Origin: Varroa destructor
Taxonomy: Eukaryota > Arthropoda > Arachnida > Mesostigmata > Varroidae
NCBI RefSeq assembly: GCF_002443255.2
Contig: NW_019211456.1
Location: 50,280,486 to 50,344,485 of the forward strand
Length of the DNA: 64,000 nt
Direction: 5' to 3'
Position 1 is the stretch's first letter. Each line of letters opens with the position of its first letter. The notes below the pieces were generated by a model. It saw only the letters and a list, made by a program, of their open reading frames with translations, ran no database searches and was not told the origin of the DNA. The translations under genes were made by a program, and so were the position numbers. Positions 1-14,519 of the stretch are shown here, in pieces.

Positions 1-3000
1 ATCACGTGAAACACAGGCGGATGCACGTGCTGCGCTAAATTTTGTCAAGGATTTCTGACAACGGTCATTAACGTAGTACACAAAATATTTTCGGCGTTTA
101 CAACGTTTCGCGAAGTACTGCGCCAGCTCTCACCGATACCTTGTCGGTGTTTTAGCATTACGAAGGCCTGAACTAGAGCACTGGCCATACGTATTTTCAG
201 ATAAAGCTTGCGCCGTCGTGCCGAGTGCTAATCGAGCGGCGAAATATGGTGAATGGCGTTGAGCCCATTTTTATGCTATTTACTTGTTAGGTGCTATAGC
301 TATCGGCTCAGCAACGGATCTGGGACGATTGATATTTAATTGCTGTTTGTGGAACATGGCAAATTTACTAACGATTTAAAGGAATCTAGCTAACATTATG
401 GGTTTATGTATACATAGTACAACATCTAAATCTTCTTACGGTTCGCTTTTAGGACTGTGCATAGATACAAATGTTTTAATAGAATGTTCACATGTATCAG
501 AAGTGTCGTTCCTTTTCAAGGTAATTGCTGTTTGTTGAATTTAACTATTATTTATATCAATTGCGGGTCTAATTTAGGACCTAAACTGTTCACTAATCAC
601 TTTTGTATCAAACGCTTAGGTGTATCACAAAACGACTTCTTAAGCATTTTGAGTTATTTGAAGCCTTTTAAATCCTAAAGCTATTGAGGGCCTTAAGATT
701 TGCCTCATAAAACCCTTGAGGCAACCCCTTCAAAAGTCTTCAGAATTTTTCAGAAACCGCATGAAAATTGATAATAACATATACCGCCGACCTCGGGCAA
801 AAGGGGAAGTATCTGATTTTGTTGAGGGTTAGAAGAAGCGGTTTTTTTTGTTAGTACCAAGAGTGACAAACAAGCGCGTGCCCGTCACGACAAATAGCTC
901 GTTGAAACCTGCCCAATTTAGATGCCGTACCATCTAATGAACACAATTTACAAATCAGAGCTATGCGTAGTGAATTGCATAAGCAAGTAGCAGGAGCTTA
1001 AGTGAAAAAAGGTAAGTATCTTTTCATGGTAACTTGCGGCTACTTTACTACTAAGCACATTTTATTTCGTCTGTGTGAAGTTAAAAGCCAGTAATATCTT
1101 CAGTAGAGGCAATCTCGAATGACGACCAGCTATAATGTAATAGCTTTTTTCCATAATATAGTTTAAACACAGTTCATGCTACACATTTTCTGGTACACTT
1201 GTTCATTTAATACAACTTTATATTCCTGATATATCAGCGTTAACAATTCTGGTAGTCCTCTCGGGTTTGCAACTACTTGTATGGACGGCATCGTTTTCAA
1301 ATCTTGTAGAAAATGGAAAAGAAGTTGCTATGGTCAGTATATGAGCAACGAAATTATCATCACGTTCTATGGCGAAAAGCAAGCTTTTTATTCGAATTGA
1401 CCTAATTAGCTTTATCTCCGCGCAGATGTGTCCAGGATGTGTCTGCAGTAAGCCACAAAATTATGTTGAATCCAATCGCTTTAAGGGGTCGTTTTCGGGT
1501 CGAAGAGGTACGCTAGCTGACACCGTTAGCTGAACTGAGATAGGATAAATAGATCATTACATAGCTTTCGAAGCCATCCATCAGATGACGCTTAGGACGT
1601 TTGACGTTTACTAATTTACATTATTTAGCGTAGATTTCTGAAATAGATTTAACAAGAAAATGTTATAAACATAAATGTTACCAATTGACTGATTGTTTTT
1701 ATGCTCTGGAAACAAAGACGAGTTTCCGGGCATATTTCTTTCCTAGTCCAAATCAGAGGTTTAGTTTGTTTTACATATAGAGATTAATGTCAGCCAAATT
1801 TTCTCCCAGGAACCGCTTGCACAAATCGACATGTTTCAAGTAATTTTAGATTATGACTCTGCATGATTGAGCATCAGTTTCACCTTTACTTCAGGAATAT
1901 TGGTTTCACGGCCCTGGTCGATACACGCTAAATCACATAGCCTCGCAAGAAAACATCGAGATCAGCCATATCGTCGAACCAGAACGGCCACTAGATGTCG
2001 CTGCCGCGTATCCAAATAAAATGGCCTGAGAACCTGGTTCTAAGCTGATTAATCATTCCCAGCGCAGTGTGGCAAGCTGAATAGGACGGGGCAACCTTAG
2101 TGAATCCAAACATTGTTCGTATTGAATATTTTTAACAGGACGGTTTCTAATATATCGCAACAGAATCCGTCATTGGTTGTTGCTGTCGCTGTCAAAAAAA
2201 AAACCCCAATGGCTTTCTCGACTCATTATGAATAAGGTTGTGGTTTAATATTCTCAATATATAGTTCGGTCCCCCTATAAGTCTCAGATGCGACTAATTC
2301 ATTTATTTACATAGCCCCTCAGCTGAGGACAGGCTTTATTTAAAAAAAAAAATATATGGTCAAAGAAGTGGCTAGCGCGTACCTTGCGCTTTAACATGTT
2401 ATCAACTTATGACAAATAGCGCTTATAATAACACTCGATCCACGATTATTGAGTCAGCTGATTATAGATGTGGAAATGAATTTTTCCTTTAAAATGATCC
2501 GCGGAGTGTTTCTCGATAAACTGAGTTGTTGAGTATAGCGTCGCATTGAAGTCATTGGATGTCAATGTGACGCTGCTCCGAAATATAGCCCTGTTGCCAC
2601 TCGATGCGCGTCACTTACGGAATGTTATCGTAATAAACCTCCCAATCGGATAATATAATAGGTTTTTATAGAAAATAAACGTTAGTCCAGACTGTAGCCT
2701 TCTATCACCACAAACCGAAGGCGCTTCTGCGTTTATCACCCGAGAATCTGCTAACTTCGTTGCGTGTTTACAACTACGGGGAAGGAAAGACGAAGGCGAA
2801 TATTTTGTTTTTTTCCTTAGAGCGTCAAAATCAACGTTGGTTTCTATTGAAACATATCGTTTTTGTATCGAATCTCTACTTTTGCCTAACAACGTCTTTA
2901 TTAATCTGACATATTTGGTGGCGTATAGCGGTTACTTGGTGAGTTAGCCACAAATCGATCATGCGAATACATTTTTTTTTTGTGTATAAGGAACGATTAA

Positions 3001-6000
3001 ACGGGATTTCCGGTGAAAAAAGACATAGCGTAGTGCAACCACGGAGAATTGTATGAGCTTTTGCACAGTGTCAATACGACTATAAGGTCAGGGTCAGCGA
3101 TTGGGTTCCCTCAACAAAAATTTATCGATGCCATCACCAGTAGATAGTTTTCATAACAACGTATATTGTTTTGTAAGATTCACCGTTCTGAGGAAAAGCA
3201 CAATTTTGACGAAACTTCAGAATAGTTTGACGAAACAAATTTTCGATCTATAAGAATGTTGGCGTCCATGAAAAGGAATGGCCTAAATTCGGACGCTTAA
3301 ATTTGCAGTCATTCAATGTAGATATCAAGCTTCCCACGTGCCTGCTCTATTATAGGAGCAGCGGTTCTCTTCAACGACAGCTGACTGACTGTCGTGCACC
3401 TGATTCTGCTTCACATCAGGCAATTTGCATGCAAAATCGTTTGGTGTACTATAATATGTGCACGTTGGTCACATCGCTCTTCCTTGTAACCTTTATTACA
3501 TTCGTGATAACGCTACAATCCGTCTACGCTTTCATGTAACGCGCAGTTTCCTGGCATGAACGGGAAGTGGATGTGTACCGGTATGCCTCATTGTCTGTCA
3601 ATCACTGAACGGTACGTACGGGTAATTATAAGTAAAATCGATCCCTTGATAGAAACAAACGTTTACCATGCAGGCCAATTGATCTGCTAGAACTCTTCGT
3701 GAGATCGTAGCGGTTGATTGGCGACAACTATCTATCGCGCGTTAACCAACAGAGACAAAGACTGTTCCTTAGTTTTAAATTGTCCCATTCAATTTTATAG
3801 TCTTTCACGTACAAAGCCTTCTGCTTCTGCACGATCGAACACTCGTTTAAAAGCTGAGAGTACTAATGATTCTATTCATAATTATTTTTACCACAACACG
3901 ATAGATTATTTCCAGAAAATCTAATAAGGAAAAAAGTAACTAAGTACCTCGTTTGACATAAAAACTTTTAGGAAAAATTAGAAAACATTTGCTTTATACG
4001 AAAGCCAGTTTGCACTTAGAGAGCATCTCAGCGAATTAAAGAAAAAAAAGCTGTTGATACTGAAGTCGACGAGGTACACGAAGTTGATTGCCGTGGTTGT
4101 TCAGCGTCATGTACATAAAAAAAACTAAAAGCTCGCTGACAAAAGGTCTAGGGATAAAGGTACACAGTCGTACATGTGCACAGATACATCCTCATTAGTA
4201 GATGTCATTAAGAAGCATCGTGCTGCTGATTTGATTCAGCTAGGGCACTGGGTGTATTTGGCGATTGACTCGCACAACTTTTTATAGAAGTTTATTGTAT
4301 AGTACCTACAGCTAACGCTTTAATGGAAATAGAAGTTATTTCTACAAGTACTTTTTTTTGAGCATGAAAAAGGTCAAAGCGGAACAAATCCACTGCATCC
4401 ACTCTATCATCCCTTTCTTCTTTCCTTTCTTATCAAGTCCTAATAAATTCGCCATCTCTTATTAGAGCATTGAATATGCGCGCAGCTTTCCTTAGGTGCG
4501 ATACACCAAATGATATAAAATGAATGTCAAATCCCAATTGTCAAACCTGACCATAATGATATACAAAACTAATGTTCAGAAGCTCTGTTTTTCCTGATGA
4601 CTATATAAACGAATATAGATTTATTAAGTTTAACTATAATTCAATAAAATAAACTCTCTTAAGCATAAGTGCTCTTATCCTTTATTCTTTTGCATTGACA
4701 TTTTTCGATCAACTCCTCAATTTTGGGCAGCGTTTTTGTTGTAATTATTCTAAACTGTTCACCATACAATTTTTGCTATGGCTGTGCTCTACAGCTATTT
4801 TGAAACTTAACAAAAAAGCGTGAAAAGTTCATATATGAATTTCTGCGTATTTTATTTATGCAGAGTGGCTTCTCAGTGAGACGATATTCAGTTTCCTGCT
4901 GTTTCTTCACACTGCAAGGAGGTAGTCTATGAGGATACCCTTTATGAGATTAATTTAAAAAAATGTTTAATACTTTTGAAGACATTTGGATTTACCGAGA
5001 ATTTATGAAAAGGCTTAAGGGCAGGCCTGCTTGTAGAGAGAATAATTATCACCTTGTAGAGTTAACTTCGCGGCTTCGTTTCACGCTTTTTCAGTTAATC
5101 CGTTATCTCATTGCAGGCAATCCATTACCATTTGTCCGCAACATTAGCGCCAGTATCCTGTCCCCTTTACCGTGATAGTCTCTCATGTTAGTTTGATGTC
5201 TGTTTAGTTTTCTGACGTATTACGTTAAAACCTACTTCAGTCCAACTTTAATGCTCATAAGAAAACTGATAATGTAAATTCGAACTGAATGTTTAACCTT
5301 TATATTTCTTTGCTGATATAGCGATCAATTGTAATTAATTCGTTATCGCGCTATATGTATTTAACTGCCTAAGGAAAGATCTGGTTTTAACCTCAGAACT
5401 TCTGACAAAGGCCAAAGTATGCCTCGGTAAGGTGCGGTCTTCAAAGCGGCTAGTTCGGGTGATGTTTTTTTTCGTTTGTCAAAAACAGAATGTAGACTAT
5501 TGTGCTGAACTTTACACTCAGTGTCTTATTGAGCACTTTTTTCAGATGTAAGCGAACATACACTAACACAGTTCTCTAGCTATTGAACATGTGCGGTTAT
5601 CCATTAAACATTTACTCAGCTCCCCCATTTTTCCATTGTAAGCTATTAATAACTTAACAATTTAAAATGAAACACTAATGGTAAAAATATGAGAAACAGG
5701 TTATTTAAAAAAATCAATTTTCTGCCGAATTGTTTTATTCATTTATCCGTACATGTTCCGTACACGAAGGTGGCGAAACGTAGGAGCTCAGTATAAAAAT
5801 TCAGCCCTCATTCATAACGTAATTTTCACAGTTCGTATTAAAAAAATCCACAACCCGTCAATAACTTCAGAAATTCCTTAGTATAGACCTATTAAACAAA
5901 CGCATAGATTTCCATATGATTAAAAAAGGCTTAGATAAAAGGGTAAAAAAAGAGCGTTAAAAGGTATCTTACGTGGAGAGTGTGATCGAAGTTGCTGCTG

Positions 6001-6835
6001 CTGGTAGCAGTTCCCAAAAAGGAAACCGATTATCTCCTGAAATTCCTTTCATCCAATAAATTGCAAGGAACACTATTTCGCATATGAACAAAGTCAGACG
6101 AACTGGAAAAAACGGAATTCAATATTAGTTTCATGGACCTTAAATACGTTGGAGTTTACTGCAGGATATTTGTTCGCCATTAAATCTCTGGGATTAGGCT
6201 ATAGAAATAAGTAAATGACAATGACCCCTAGCAGCGTTGAAAAGTTAAGCAGCTCGTCGTAGGAACAATGTGTACGCCATGGGGTTCCCAAATTTTCCAA
6301 CCACTCTACCGTATGTTAGCACAAATAGCCTGACAACTACTGTAGACTGTTTATGATTGAGTTTAAACGTTGCATTTAACGAGTGCGGCGGGTAATTCAA
6401 AAAGAGGCAGGGGAAAACATCGGAAATAAAGCCAAATGATAACTTGTCGCAATTTTTTTACATTTTAATCCTTTTCAGGTAACGAGAAGCTTTCTGCGAT
6501 AACACTTCGATATTAAGCTTTGTCTCGCTTGCCCCATAAACGTAACTTGTTTCCCAATCTTCACATTGGCGCATGTTATCAATAATGAAATAGGTTGGCA
6601 ATCATTTGCTCTTAAATCAGCAGATAGGCCAACTTGGATTAGCATTAAGCGCTAGAGGAAGCAGAGATTATTTATTAAGCAAAAACATATATCCAATCTG
6701 TGCCATCTTACAATAAAATGCTTTATAGCTATTACTTGACGGGGATAAATTGACCGAAAAACTTCTCTTCTCCTTCGCACCTTTGACGAAATTTAGTTCA
6801 GCGTATATGTACATATAGATGATCCGGCGGTCACG

Positions 6836-6855
6836 TATATATATATATATATATA
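6836..6855 (+). repeat. (TA)10 microsatellite
   Basis: Perfect TA dinucleotide run. Confidence 0.9.
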
Positions 6856-7484
6856 AGGGACCTGTGCAATGACCAGGTCCTTTTATTCGACCTTTACTCA
6901 CATCCTATCTATAGCTTAGACGACAAGCCTGGTGTACGTTAACAGTTACACCGTTCGATTGAGCTTCAGGTATTCAGTGGTTTCTTTAGAACTATACTGT
7001 ACTTTGTTCCCATAGAATATACAATTGCATTATAGTGATTTCATTTGCCTATTCTTATGTTGACGAATCTGACTTGGCTTACACCTAAACTGACATAATC
7101 TATCGTTCGGATTACAGGTTTGCATTTTCTGCAAGCTATTTTGTTGCAGCTGTTATTGGGCTAAAATTAACGAACGTCTTTTTATATTTCGAAACAATAT
7201 TATTAAGCTAAATAGGCGAGATTTTGATAGATGGCCCCCTCTGTCATTTTTCGGGTAACCCCAGAATCCCATCAGCGTGGAACTTTTGTGATTTTTGCAT
7301 TGAAGCTAAGTTGATTAAGGGAACTTTGCAGAGATTCAAACAGATGATTATCCGACAAATGTATGTAGTACGGTGCCGTCATCGGCCGTTGTCCTGCTCG
7401 CCTTTTTTTTAATGGCTTGTTGTAATCTTATTTGTTGTTGACCGCAGAGGTCCGAATCAACCATTTTGTCAGGCGACGACAGCA

Positions 7485-7540
7485 TATAAAGCACGATTCC
7501 CTTCCAATAGCACTATACACACAAGATCGATCGATCATCT
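7485..7540 (+). promoter_or_regulatory. Possible core promoter
   Basis: catataaagc at about 7483-7492 has TATA-box form, with candidate initiator sequence about 30 bp on and a GC-richer segment after it. No convincing coding exon follows, so this is a positional guess. Confidence 0.15.
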
Positions 7541-9189
7541 TGTTCGGTGCCGGTCCGACTTGTGCTACAGACTGTGGGGTGTATTTTCATTAGTTTTTTC
7601 GCACATTTTTACCGTACACGATCATTTTCTTTAGAACCGGTGATCAATCGCTTTAGAAATGGCTCATTTTCATTGTGTTTCAGTAGAGTTTTGCAAGTAG
7701 AAATACGATCGAGTAAACTATTTTCATCAGTTAACGTGGCACCTAAACATCAACCTTCTTTTTGTAGCCAGTTTTTTTCGAATAGTTTACAACTGTTTAG
7801 TCGTGAACGTTTAGTTCCTTGACGATGTCATGGCTACTTTTGCGTATCGATCTTACTTAATTCATCAGCTTTTTCCTGCAGCTTGTCGGCCGTTACGAGG
7901 AGCGTCCCTCATATCGAAATTTATAGGACGAATGCATTAGAATTATCGTTAGGTCGTTTTTTAAAAGCATGCATCCTGACGGCAAGCAGGACATTTCTTG
8001 TATGGGCCTGGGCTGCGTCTGTGCTTTTGTCGTAATAAATAGATTGTAAGATGTAGTAGTTCTTATTCTTTCTTACTCAACCTCAACGACGCTGACCCAC
8101 GACGACATGTTGCAAAAGATATGTGATTTAGCTATAAAAGCGTTAATACTTTTTCGGCAACTCGACATACTTTGCTGATTTACCCAGTTACGTTGCTACA
8201 GATACTTGATTAACCTATTTTAGTAATATGTTACGTACGACCTAAAGTTAGTCAGAACTCGGCGGAATTGTCGTTCCCTTCTATTTAAATATCCCGCTCA
8301 GCTCATTATTTTAGTGCAACTAGTACACTGGTATATTACGATGAACTTATTATAATACTCGATCCACTCTTCTACGCGAAGAAATAGGTGATATTGCTTT
8401 CAAAGTTGCCACAGTAGACTCAGGCCAGTCTTACTCCACTTAGCGTATAGCCATTATCTAACCAACAAATCGCCTTATCCAAATGCAGGTCCCCAATATT
8501 CCATTACCTCGTTAATAGATAACTTGACTTTTGATGTAAACATTCTCGTAACGAACACGAATCAGTGTTCTTTCAGAGCTTTTCCACTATAATTAATAAC
8601 AAATCTAACGAATTCTCAATAATTCTCATTATAGCAGTTCCCCTGGCCATGTTTCGTTCTACGCATATTATTGTTCCGTCGATTTCGATGTAAAGAGGGC
8701 TACGTTATTTAGTCTGCTGTACTAATGCCGTTAGCTCCTACCGAAGTTTTTCGGTGATGTTCCTACTTTTCAGACATACTGCTCCCTAACTGATTCTGTT
8801 CGATCTCACTAGAAATACTGATTAATGCCATATATCTGAATATCCTTCTTTTTTTTTTTTGTTTTTTATAGCCCCTTATGTATTATGCATTGAAGTTCAT
8901 AAATTGCAACAGACATTGTAAAACTGAAGTTTCCGAAAACATTATTATCCGCATTACTTAATCAGAGTATCTTCACCTTAAGCTGGATTAACACTAACTG
9001 AATAAATACATACAAACTAACACTTCATATAATACAACTTAGTCTACAAAGCGCATTCTGTTAACGGCATTTTCCTTGGACATTAATTTTCGTGATATAG
9101 GCGCTACGATAATCTGCAATACTCCGGCGGCTAAAGCTGGCACTTCATATCTATTAAATTACAGAATTATAACCTAAATACCGAAAATG

Positions 9190-9640
9190 TGGGAACTCAG
9201 CAAGAAATGGATCCCCGTCAATTGACTTTAGGCTTGTTACGTTTTAGTTCGACAGTAGTACCGAGTTTATTCGGACCCAAAGCGATGATAAAAGTGGTTT
9301 CAATGGACATTAGAAGCATCCTCTATGGCAAAAATGAAACAATTAATGCAAACCGCTCTCTCGAGTTGCTCGGGAGACCCACGGAGTGTCGGCATACTTA
9401 TCGAAAGCTCATAGCCTGGTTACTTGATGATAATGCCAGACCTTACCGCACCGATACCTTGTTGGATTCAGCGAACGAATATTCGACATGGGTTTCAACC
9501 CACTTTTTCCTTTGACCCAAGTCTTCGTGATTACGGGACTTTTCGTGCCCAGAAAACGCATATAATGCACAAACAGATCCCACTATTATTTTGGATGGAG
9601 AGGTTACATATGGGAACTCGAATGCTATGTATATAAAGAG
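9190..9640 (+). pseudogene. Mariner-family transposase fossil (catalytic part)
   Basis: The frame from about 9190 reads LFGPKAMIKV, then KNETINANRSLELLGR, TYRKLIAWLLDDNARPYR and an adjoining decayed SFDPSLRDYGTFR. These match, in order, the mariner KxM..WWD region, the xxTINAxRYxxQL segment, the HDNARPH motif with the second Asp, and SPDLAPxDYxLF with the third. The N-terminal half is absent or unrecognisable. One frame runs about 108 codons without a stop before breaking. An (AG)n microsatellite begins directly after it. Confidence 0.8.
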
Positions 9641-9652
9641 GAAGAGGAAGGT

Positions 9653-9667
9653 AGAGAGAGAGAGAGA

Positions 9668-9711
<44 letters not shown>
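9653..9711 (+). repeat. (AG)n microsatellite
   Basis: About 29 near-perfect AG units with one GG interruption, directly 3' of the mariner fossil. The antisense reading is a Leu/Ser repeat and is not a gene. Confidence 0.97.
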
Positions 9712-9716
<5 letters not shown>

Positions 9717-11279
9717 GAAAAGCGGAAGTTTTATTCTATAAAATCCTATAAAAATTAACCCAAAATTTTGATAGTTTGAGAGAGTTTTATGTAACACTAT
9801 TTTTATTTATATTCTATACTTAATATATAGTGTTCTTCAAGTGTACGTTTTCAGAAATAGATTGCATAAAAAGTTACCATCATTACGATTCATTTTAGCT
9901 TTAACGATACGTAACCTTCGGTTCTATTCTATTATTACAAGACTAAGAAATATATGTATGTCCCACATAGTAAGATCTAACAATAAACGGCTAAGAAGCG
10001 TGTGTTTATTACCGAAACTGACCGCAGCAGATTTAAAAGTATCACACACGCTAATAACTTGCGACAGATATTAAGGGAAATGTAACCTAATAAAGATTGA
10101 AGGCGTGGTGTCTATTATCGAGCTAAACACTGACAACAGACGGTCAGCGATCTAACTACATAAAAATCAGAACAGACTAAATCCTTTCCCTAAGAAAACT
10201 AATGTGTAACGCACGACAAAAACGAAGTACAGGTTGTATTTGGCATCGTTTTTTACACAGGACGAACGAATAACTGAAGAAAACCAGTAAGATCACTGCG
10301 ACACGATCATTAAGCACTTGTCTCCAAGGGAAAAAACACAGCGGCTTCTGTTGGCAGGATTGACATCGCCATCACCAGTATGTTTGAGGTGTTCGAACTA
10401 AACACGCTAGCCCATAGAAACATTAACAGCCTATACATACATAGCCTACGTAACAGCAGACAATACATTAAATGTCCACCAAAAACGGTTCGAGTCCATC
10501 TTATAGCAGGCATTGATTCCTAATTTTAAACTTTGGAACAAACAAAAGATGCCGTAACCAACTCACAGAGGCGCGCGCTCTGCTGCGAATGTTCAACTTA
10601 ATAGCGTACATGCTCGATATTTTTTTAATCGTAGTATTTTGTTTTTGGCACAGGTATAACAATTACTACTATATGTTGCATTGTAGTAATTATAAAATAA
10701 GATTGTTGACGCGGTACCCAAAACCGATCTGTTGCACGCATCCTAATTACCAAAGGTGAGACTCAATCCCAAGAAGAACGCTGAAACGTGAGTTTGATGA
10801 AAAAATCCTTCTGGCATACCACCTCACCAGACCGCAACTATCACAAGAATAGATTCACCGAAACGCTTTCCGGAAACAAGCGAAAGCAAAAATTGGCACC
10901 ACTGGCATCCGATAAAAGACAAGCGACCTATTGTCAGACTTGGCCTCTGAGCAGATACTCAATGCCTTACCGCGCGTGCCGATCTCGTCGGCGCGTATAA
11001 TCGCTGGCTAAACGATGTGGAAGTGTCAGTCTAAGCGCCAAGGGAGATTTCTAGCCTTAACTAGGGATCTCTACATGGACTAATCCGCAGCCGTCGTATC
11101 AACACGAAGCAAATGAAAAAAACGGAAAGGAAAATCACGCTAGACTGCCGAATGTTACCAGACGAAGGCAGCCAATTTCAAGCAAACGATGCAAGTCTAA
11201 CTGCAAGCAGGGACGCTTCCACTCTGAGTTTACCATATAAACGTATGATATTCTAAACTATAATACGACAGACGTCAAC

Positions 11280-11790
11280 AGAATCAACTCGGTTTAAAAA
11301 TATTATGTGTATGTCACTGTTGGGCATTCACGAGAATGTCTGGTAGATAATGGGCCACAGTTCCGCTGTTTGCTGTACCCGACACAACCCACGACGTATC
11401 CCAGTCATTTAGACAGTATGGTCTCTAATGGCGCATGGTAGAGAAAATAACCAAGACGTCGCCAAGGCGATAGTGCGTTTCTACGTAACAAATTTCTCGA
11501 TTTCTGTGCCACGAGCATATAAAATAAGCATACTGGGGAAACTGCTAGCCGTATAAAAGCACTGCAACATATCGCCAATGGCAAAGGGTAAAGAAGCTTG
11601 TTTTGCAGAACCGAAGTTATTTAAAGGAAATCATAGAATGTACGAATTGGTAGCTGATCTACTTATTGATCGATCGGCCTCTTTTATTAACTACAAGCAC
11701 TTCGGTGCCGATAACGTACACCACCCTGCTGTCCGACATCGAATCAGCCCTGATAAAAGTTATTAATACAGAGTGGCGTGCCTTTTCTAG
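11280..11790 (+). pseudogene. Decayed Ty3/gypsy-type integrase fragment
   Basis: SLLGIHEN (one frame) leads into LVDNGPQF at 11350-11373 (next frame). Together these match the integrase core motif xxGIPxxxVxDNGPQF that carries the second catalytic Asp. About 25 codons on, SNG precedes MVEKIT, like the SNGxAERMVxxxK block with the catalytic Glu. KAIVRFYV and LGKLLAV then resemble the following segment. Each match is short and broken by frame changes. No long terminal repeats or reverse transcriptase were recognised nearby. Confidence 0.45.
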
Positions 11791-11799
11791 TAGTAAAAG

Positions 11800-14500
11800 T
11801 GATCTAGGATGCTACAGAGGCTTGCAAAAAACGGGTTAGATAACGATTTTCTACAAGCCTGGGTTTACTCATTTTGGCATAAGTTTGATTTCGTCAGCTA
11901 AAAATTTAGGCGTCAAAGTCGAAAGGCGATTTAGGAAGAAGCGCTTAGTTGCGGAAGCTTTGATAGCGAATCCATAACACAGCTCTTACGCTTTTCAATT
12001 TGGAAAATCGAATCAACTGTTTATAACTACAATGTTCAGTGAGTGTGAGAACGAATTAGCGTCTCGGGACGGTTACAAATGACGTAAAACCGGACCGTCA
12101 GCTGCCTCATTGCGAAGATACGCAGTAACGTCCTAACCCGGTATATTTATATTTTTTGTGTTTATCGTTTCCACCAAAATACGAAATCAAATGCTTCGTC
12201 TCATTATTTTTCAGTCAAGATCAACAAAACAATCGTAGAACATTTGAATTATTTGAGAGCTATCCTATAGACCTGTTTCCAGTCACAGCTCCTGATAGTG
12301 AAACGTCCCAGATAAGAAGCGGAAAAGGTTGCTTTACTTCGCACAACGTATACTAATAGGTGAGTGGTTTTGTGTATTCAGTTATCTCTGAATATCAGTT
12401 ATCTCTTATATCTGACAAGATGAATAACACCTGATCAGACGACGATGTCAGAAGTATCGAACGCCTCTCTATAAGAGTTCCCTAAAAAATTCTATGGTGG
12501 TATCTAGAAGGTAATCGATGATGTCAGTAAGCGATGCACAGCCATTGAGACTGAAATTACTCCGGTGCACTAGGAAAATGAGTCCTTCCACGATGGTGGT
12601 AGTGAACCGGTTAAACAGGCTGCTTGCATTCGTATAGATACAATTTACTTGTGGATGAGACTATCTCTAGTCCTCCGTCCTAAGTAATTCGGCACTTAGA
12701 GCATTACAGATATAAATGATATTGATATATATCATAGGCTTGCTCTGTTCAGTAACACCCACAGAGACGTTCGTGCATTTGCGGAGCGGGCTGCGGCATC
12801 TCTATAAACTTACTGTTGCCGTTACATCCAGACTAATGTACGGCCGGCTCTTATACTATTAGCGATGGTCAGCTACTTACCCTTGACTACAATTTTGTCC
12901 ACGCATCGTTACCCTATCGAAAAGGATTAAAGCCAAACAGCATCATTAATGAATTGGCCTCATCAATCAATCAATATTAAGAATCTTATTACTTTTATTA
13001 TCGATTCCTTGCTAACAATTATTTCGAACAGTATTTTTGTAACAGTTGTCAACAAATTAAAAAATATATTTATATGATAGGCTTTTCTAGACGTTCCAAT
13101 CAACTCAATGAGAACACGTACACGCGCACGTTTACCAATGCGATTACGTGCACAGATATAAATCTGTGCGTAAATTTTCGGATACGAAACACTAACGGGT
13201 GTCCCGTTTACTATGCCACATATCATTGTGACCACAGCCGGGTTATCTTCATCCATCTGGCTCGAAGTCTGAACCGAGGCACATTAATAGTAACCGTAAC
13301 GGCGACGTTATTTTTAGTAATGTTTTAAATTGAACGCTATTTTAATTCGTCAATTAAGTTAAGCACTTAAGGTTATTACACCATGGAGGTGGTAAGTTGA
13401 GTACCCTACCCCCACACCGACTCCGTTACGTAGCACAATACCTGAAGACGAGGAATAAGTAACTATGTATAAATTGATTTTAGTGAAAAATAGCCAGGGT
13501 TTTTTTTTTAATATTTCCATGTTTCTCCAGGCTTATAAAATTACAGACCGATAGCAAATTCGATATTTTCAAAAAATTTGTTCGCCTTCATGACTTTGAC
13601 ATCTCCTGCGTAACCGAAAAGTGCCTGATTCATTACGATCAGTCATTCTCTATTACCCACTATTACGCTTTGCACCCATGTCGCACTGAACGACAAAGTT
13701 ATGAAATAGTTACTTATTTACAATATAACTTCCAATTACTAACTACCCGTACCTATCTTGATTAAACTATAGAAATTCTTGTCATTACTTGCATGCAGCG
13801 TAATAGGCGCACCACAGTAATTTGCAGTTATTCTAATCCTTGTGATAACTTGCGATCGCCCGTTCATCTTGTTGAGGTTACATCAGTAGCTCTCTCTACC
13901 GGCCAAACCATCTTTCTCCTAGAATACCTCAATGCCAACCTATTACTATTTTTTTATTAGTATATATTATATTCTAGCTTCTGATTATCACATCCCTGTT
14001 GCAAGGAGTACCTTTTCCCTCTCTTTGGGCCTTTCCCTCAATCAGAACTCTCATCACACTTTACATTGACATTTGTCTCAGGCATGTATGGGTCGCCAGA
14101 TAGAAATCGCTAGCTACGATTTAGCCACGTGTTTTTACATCCTGTAGCCTATCTGATCACTACCCTATTGCCACTTATGATTTTTCCCTTTACGTTTACA
14201 CATTCAACCTCTAATTAGCGGAACTTGAAAGCAACTTTTCATGACCATAGACCCCGGCAAGGAAGTTGATATTCTTCGATCGACCCTTGTAGGCCACTAC
14301 GTACTCCGCTGGTTTCTAAAAGATAAAATACATGTGGAACCCAAAGATCCGTAATGAATTTTTCAGCTTGACCTTATGTGCTCTTTAATCGATATTTTAT
14401 CTATCCTCGCAAAAAGCTCTTTAATAACCATTATATAAAGATGACTGAGCTAGTATAAAAGACTGTTTTTCTTCGATCAAAGCTGCAGGCTGAATGTAGC
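11800..14500. other. Region without recognisable gene
   Basis: It lies between the gypsy integrase scrap and the LINE fossil. From about 13.8 kb the top strand becomes pyrimidine-rich, which may be the 5' part of that LINE. Earlier, only short random frames and one 17-bp tandem duplication are seen. Confidence 0.4.
12378..12406 (+). repeat. Short tandem duplication, 17-bp period
   Basis: The 12-mer tcagttatctct occurs twice with a 17-bp offset. Similar short slippage repeats are present at 28240-28279 (ctctttatg three times) and 51985-52020 (acttatagat). Confidence 0.7.
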
Positions 14501-14519
14501 TCTTCACGCACACATCCGG

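Larger units (their letters stand above)
1..9170. other. Region without recognisable gene
   Basis: Open frames are all short and lack protein-like composition, splice partners or known motifs. It holds A/T homopolymers and one (TA)10 run. I see no readable transposon here, although older fossils could be present. Confidence 0.5.

Noticed and set aside
10488..10498. ggttcgagtcc, identical in form to a tRNA B-box
   Set aside because: No A-box or cloverleaf pairing is present at the needed distance upstream.
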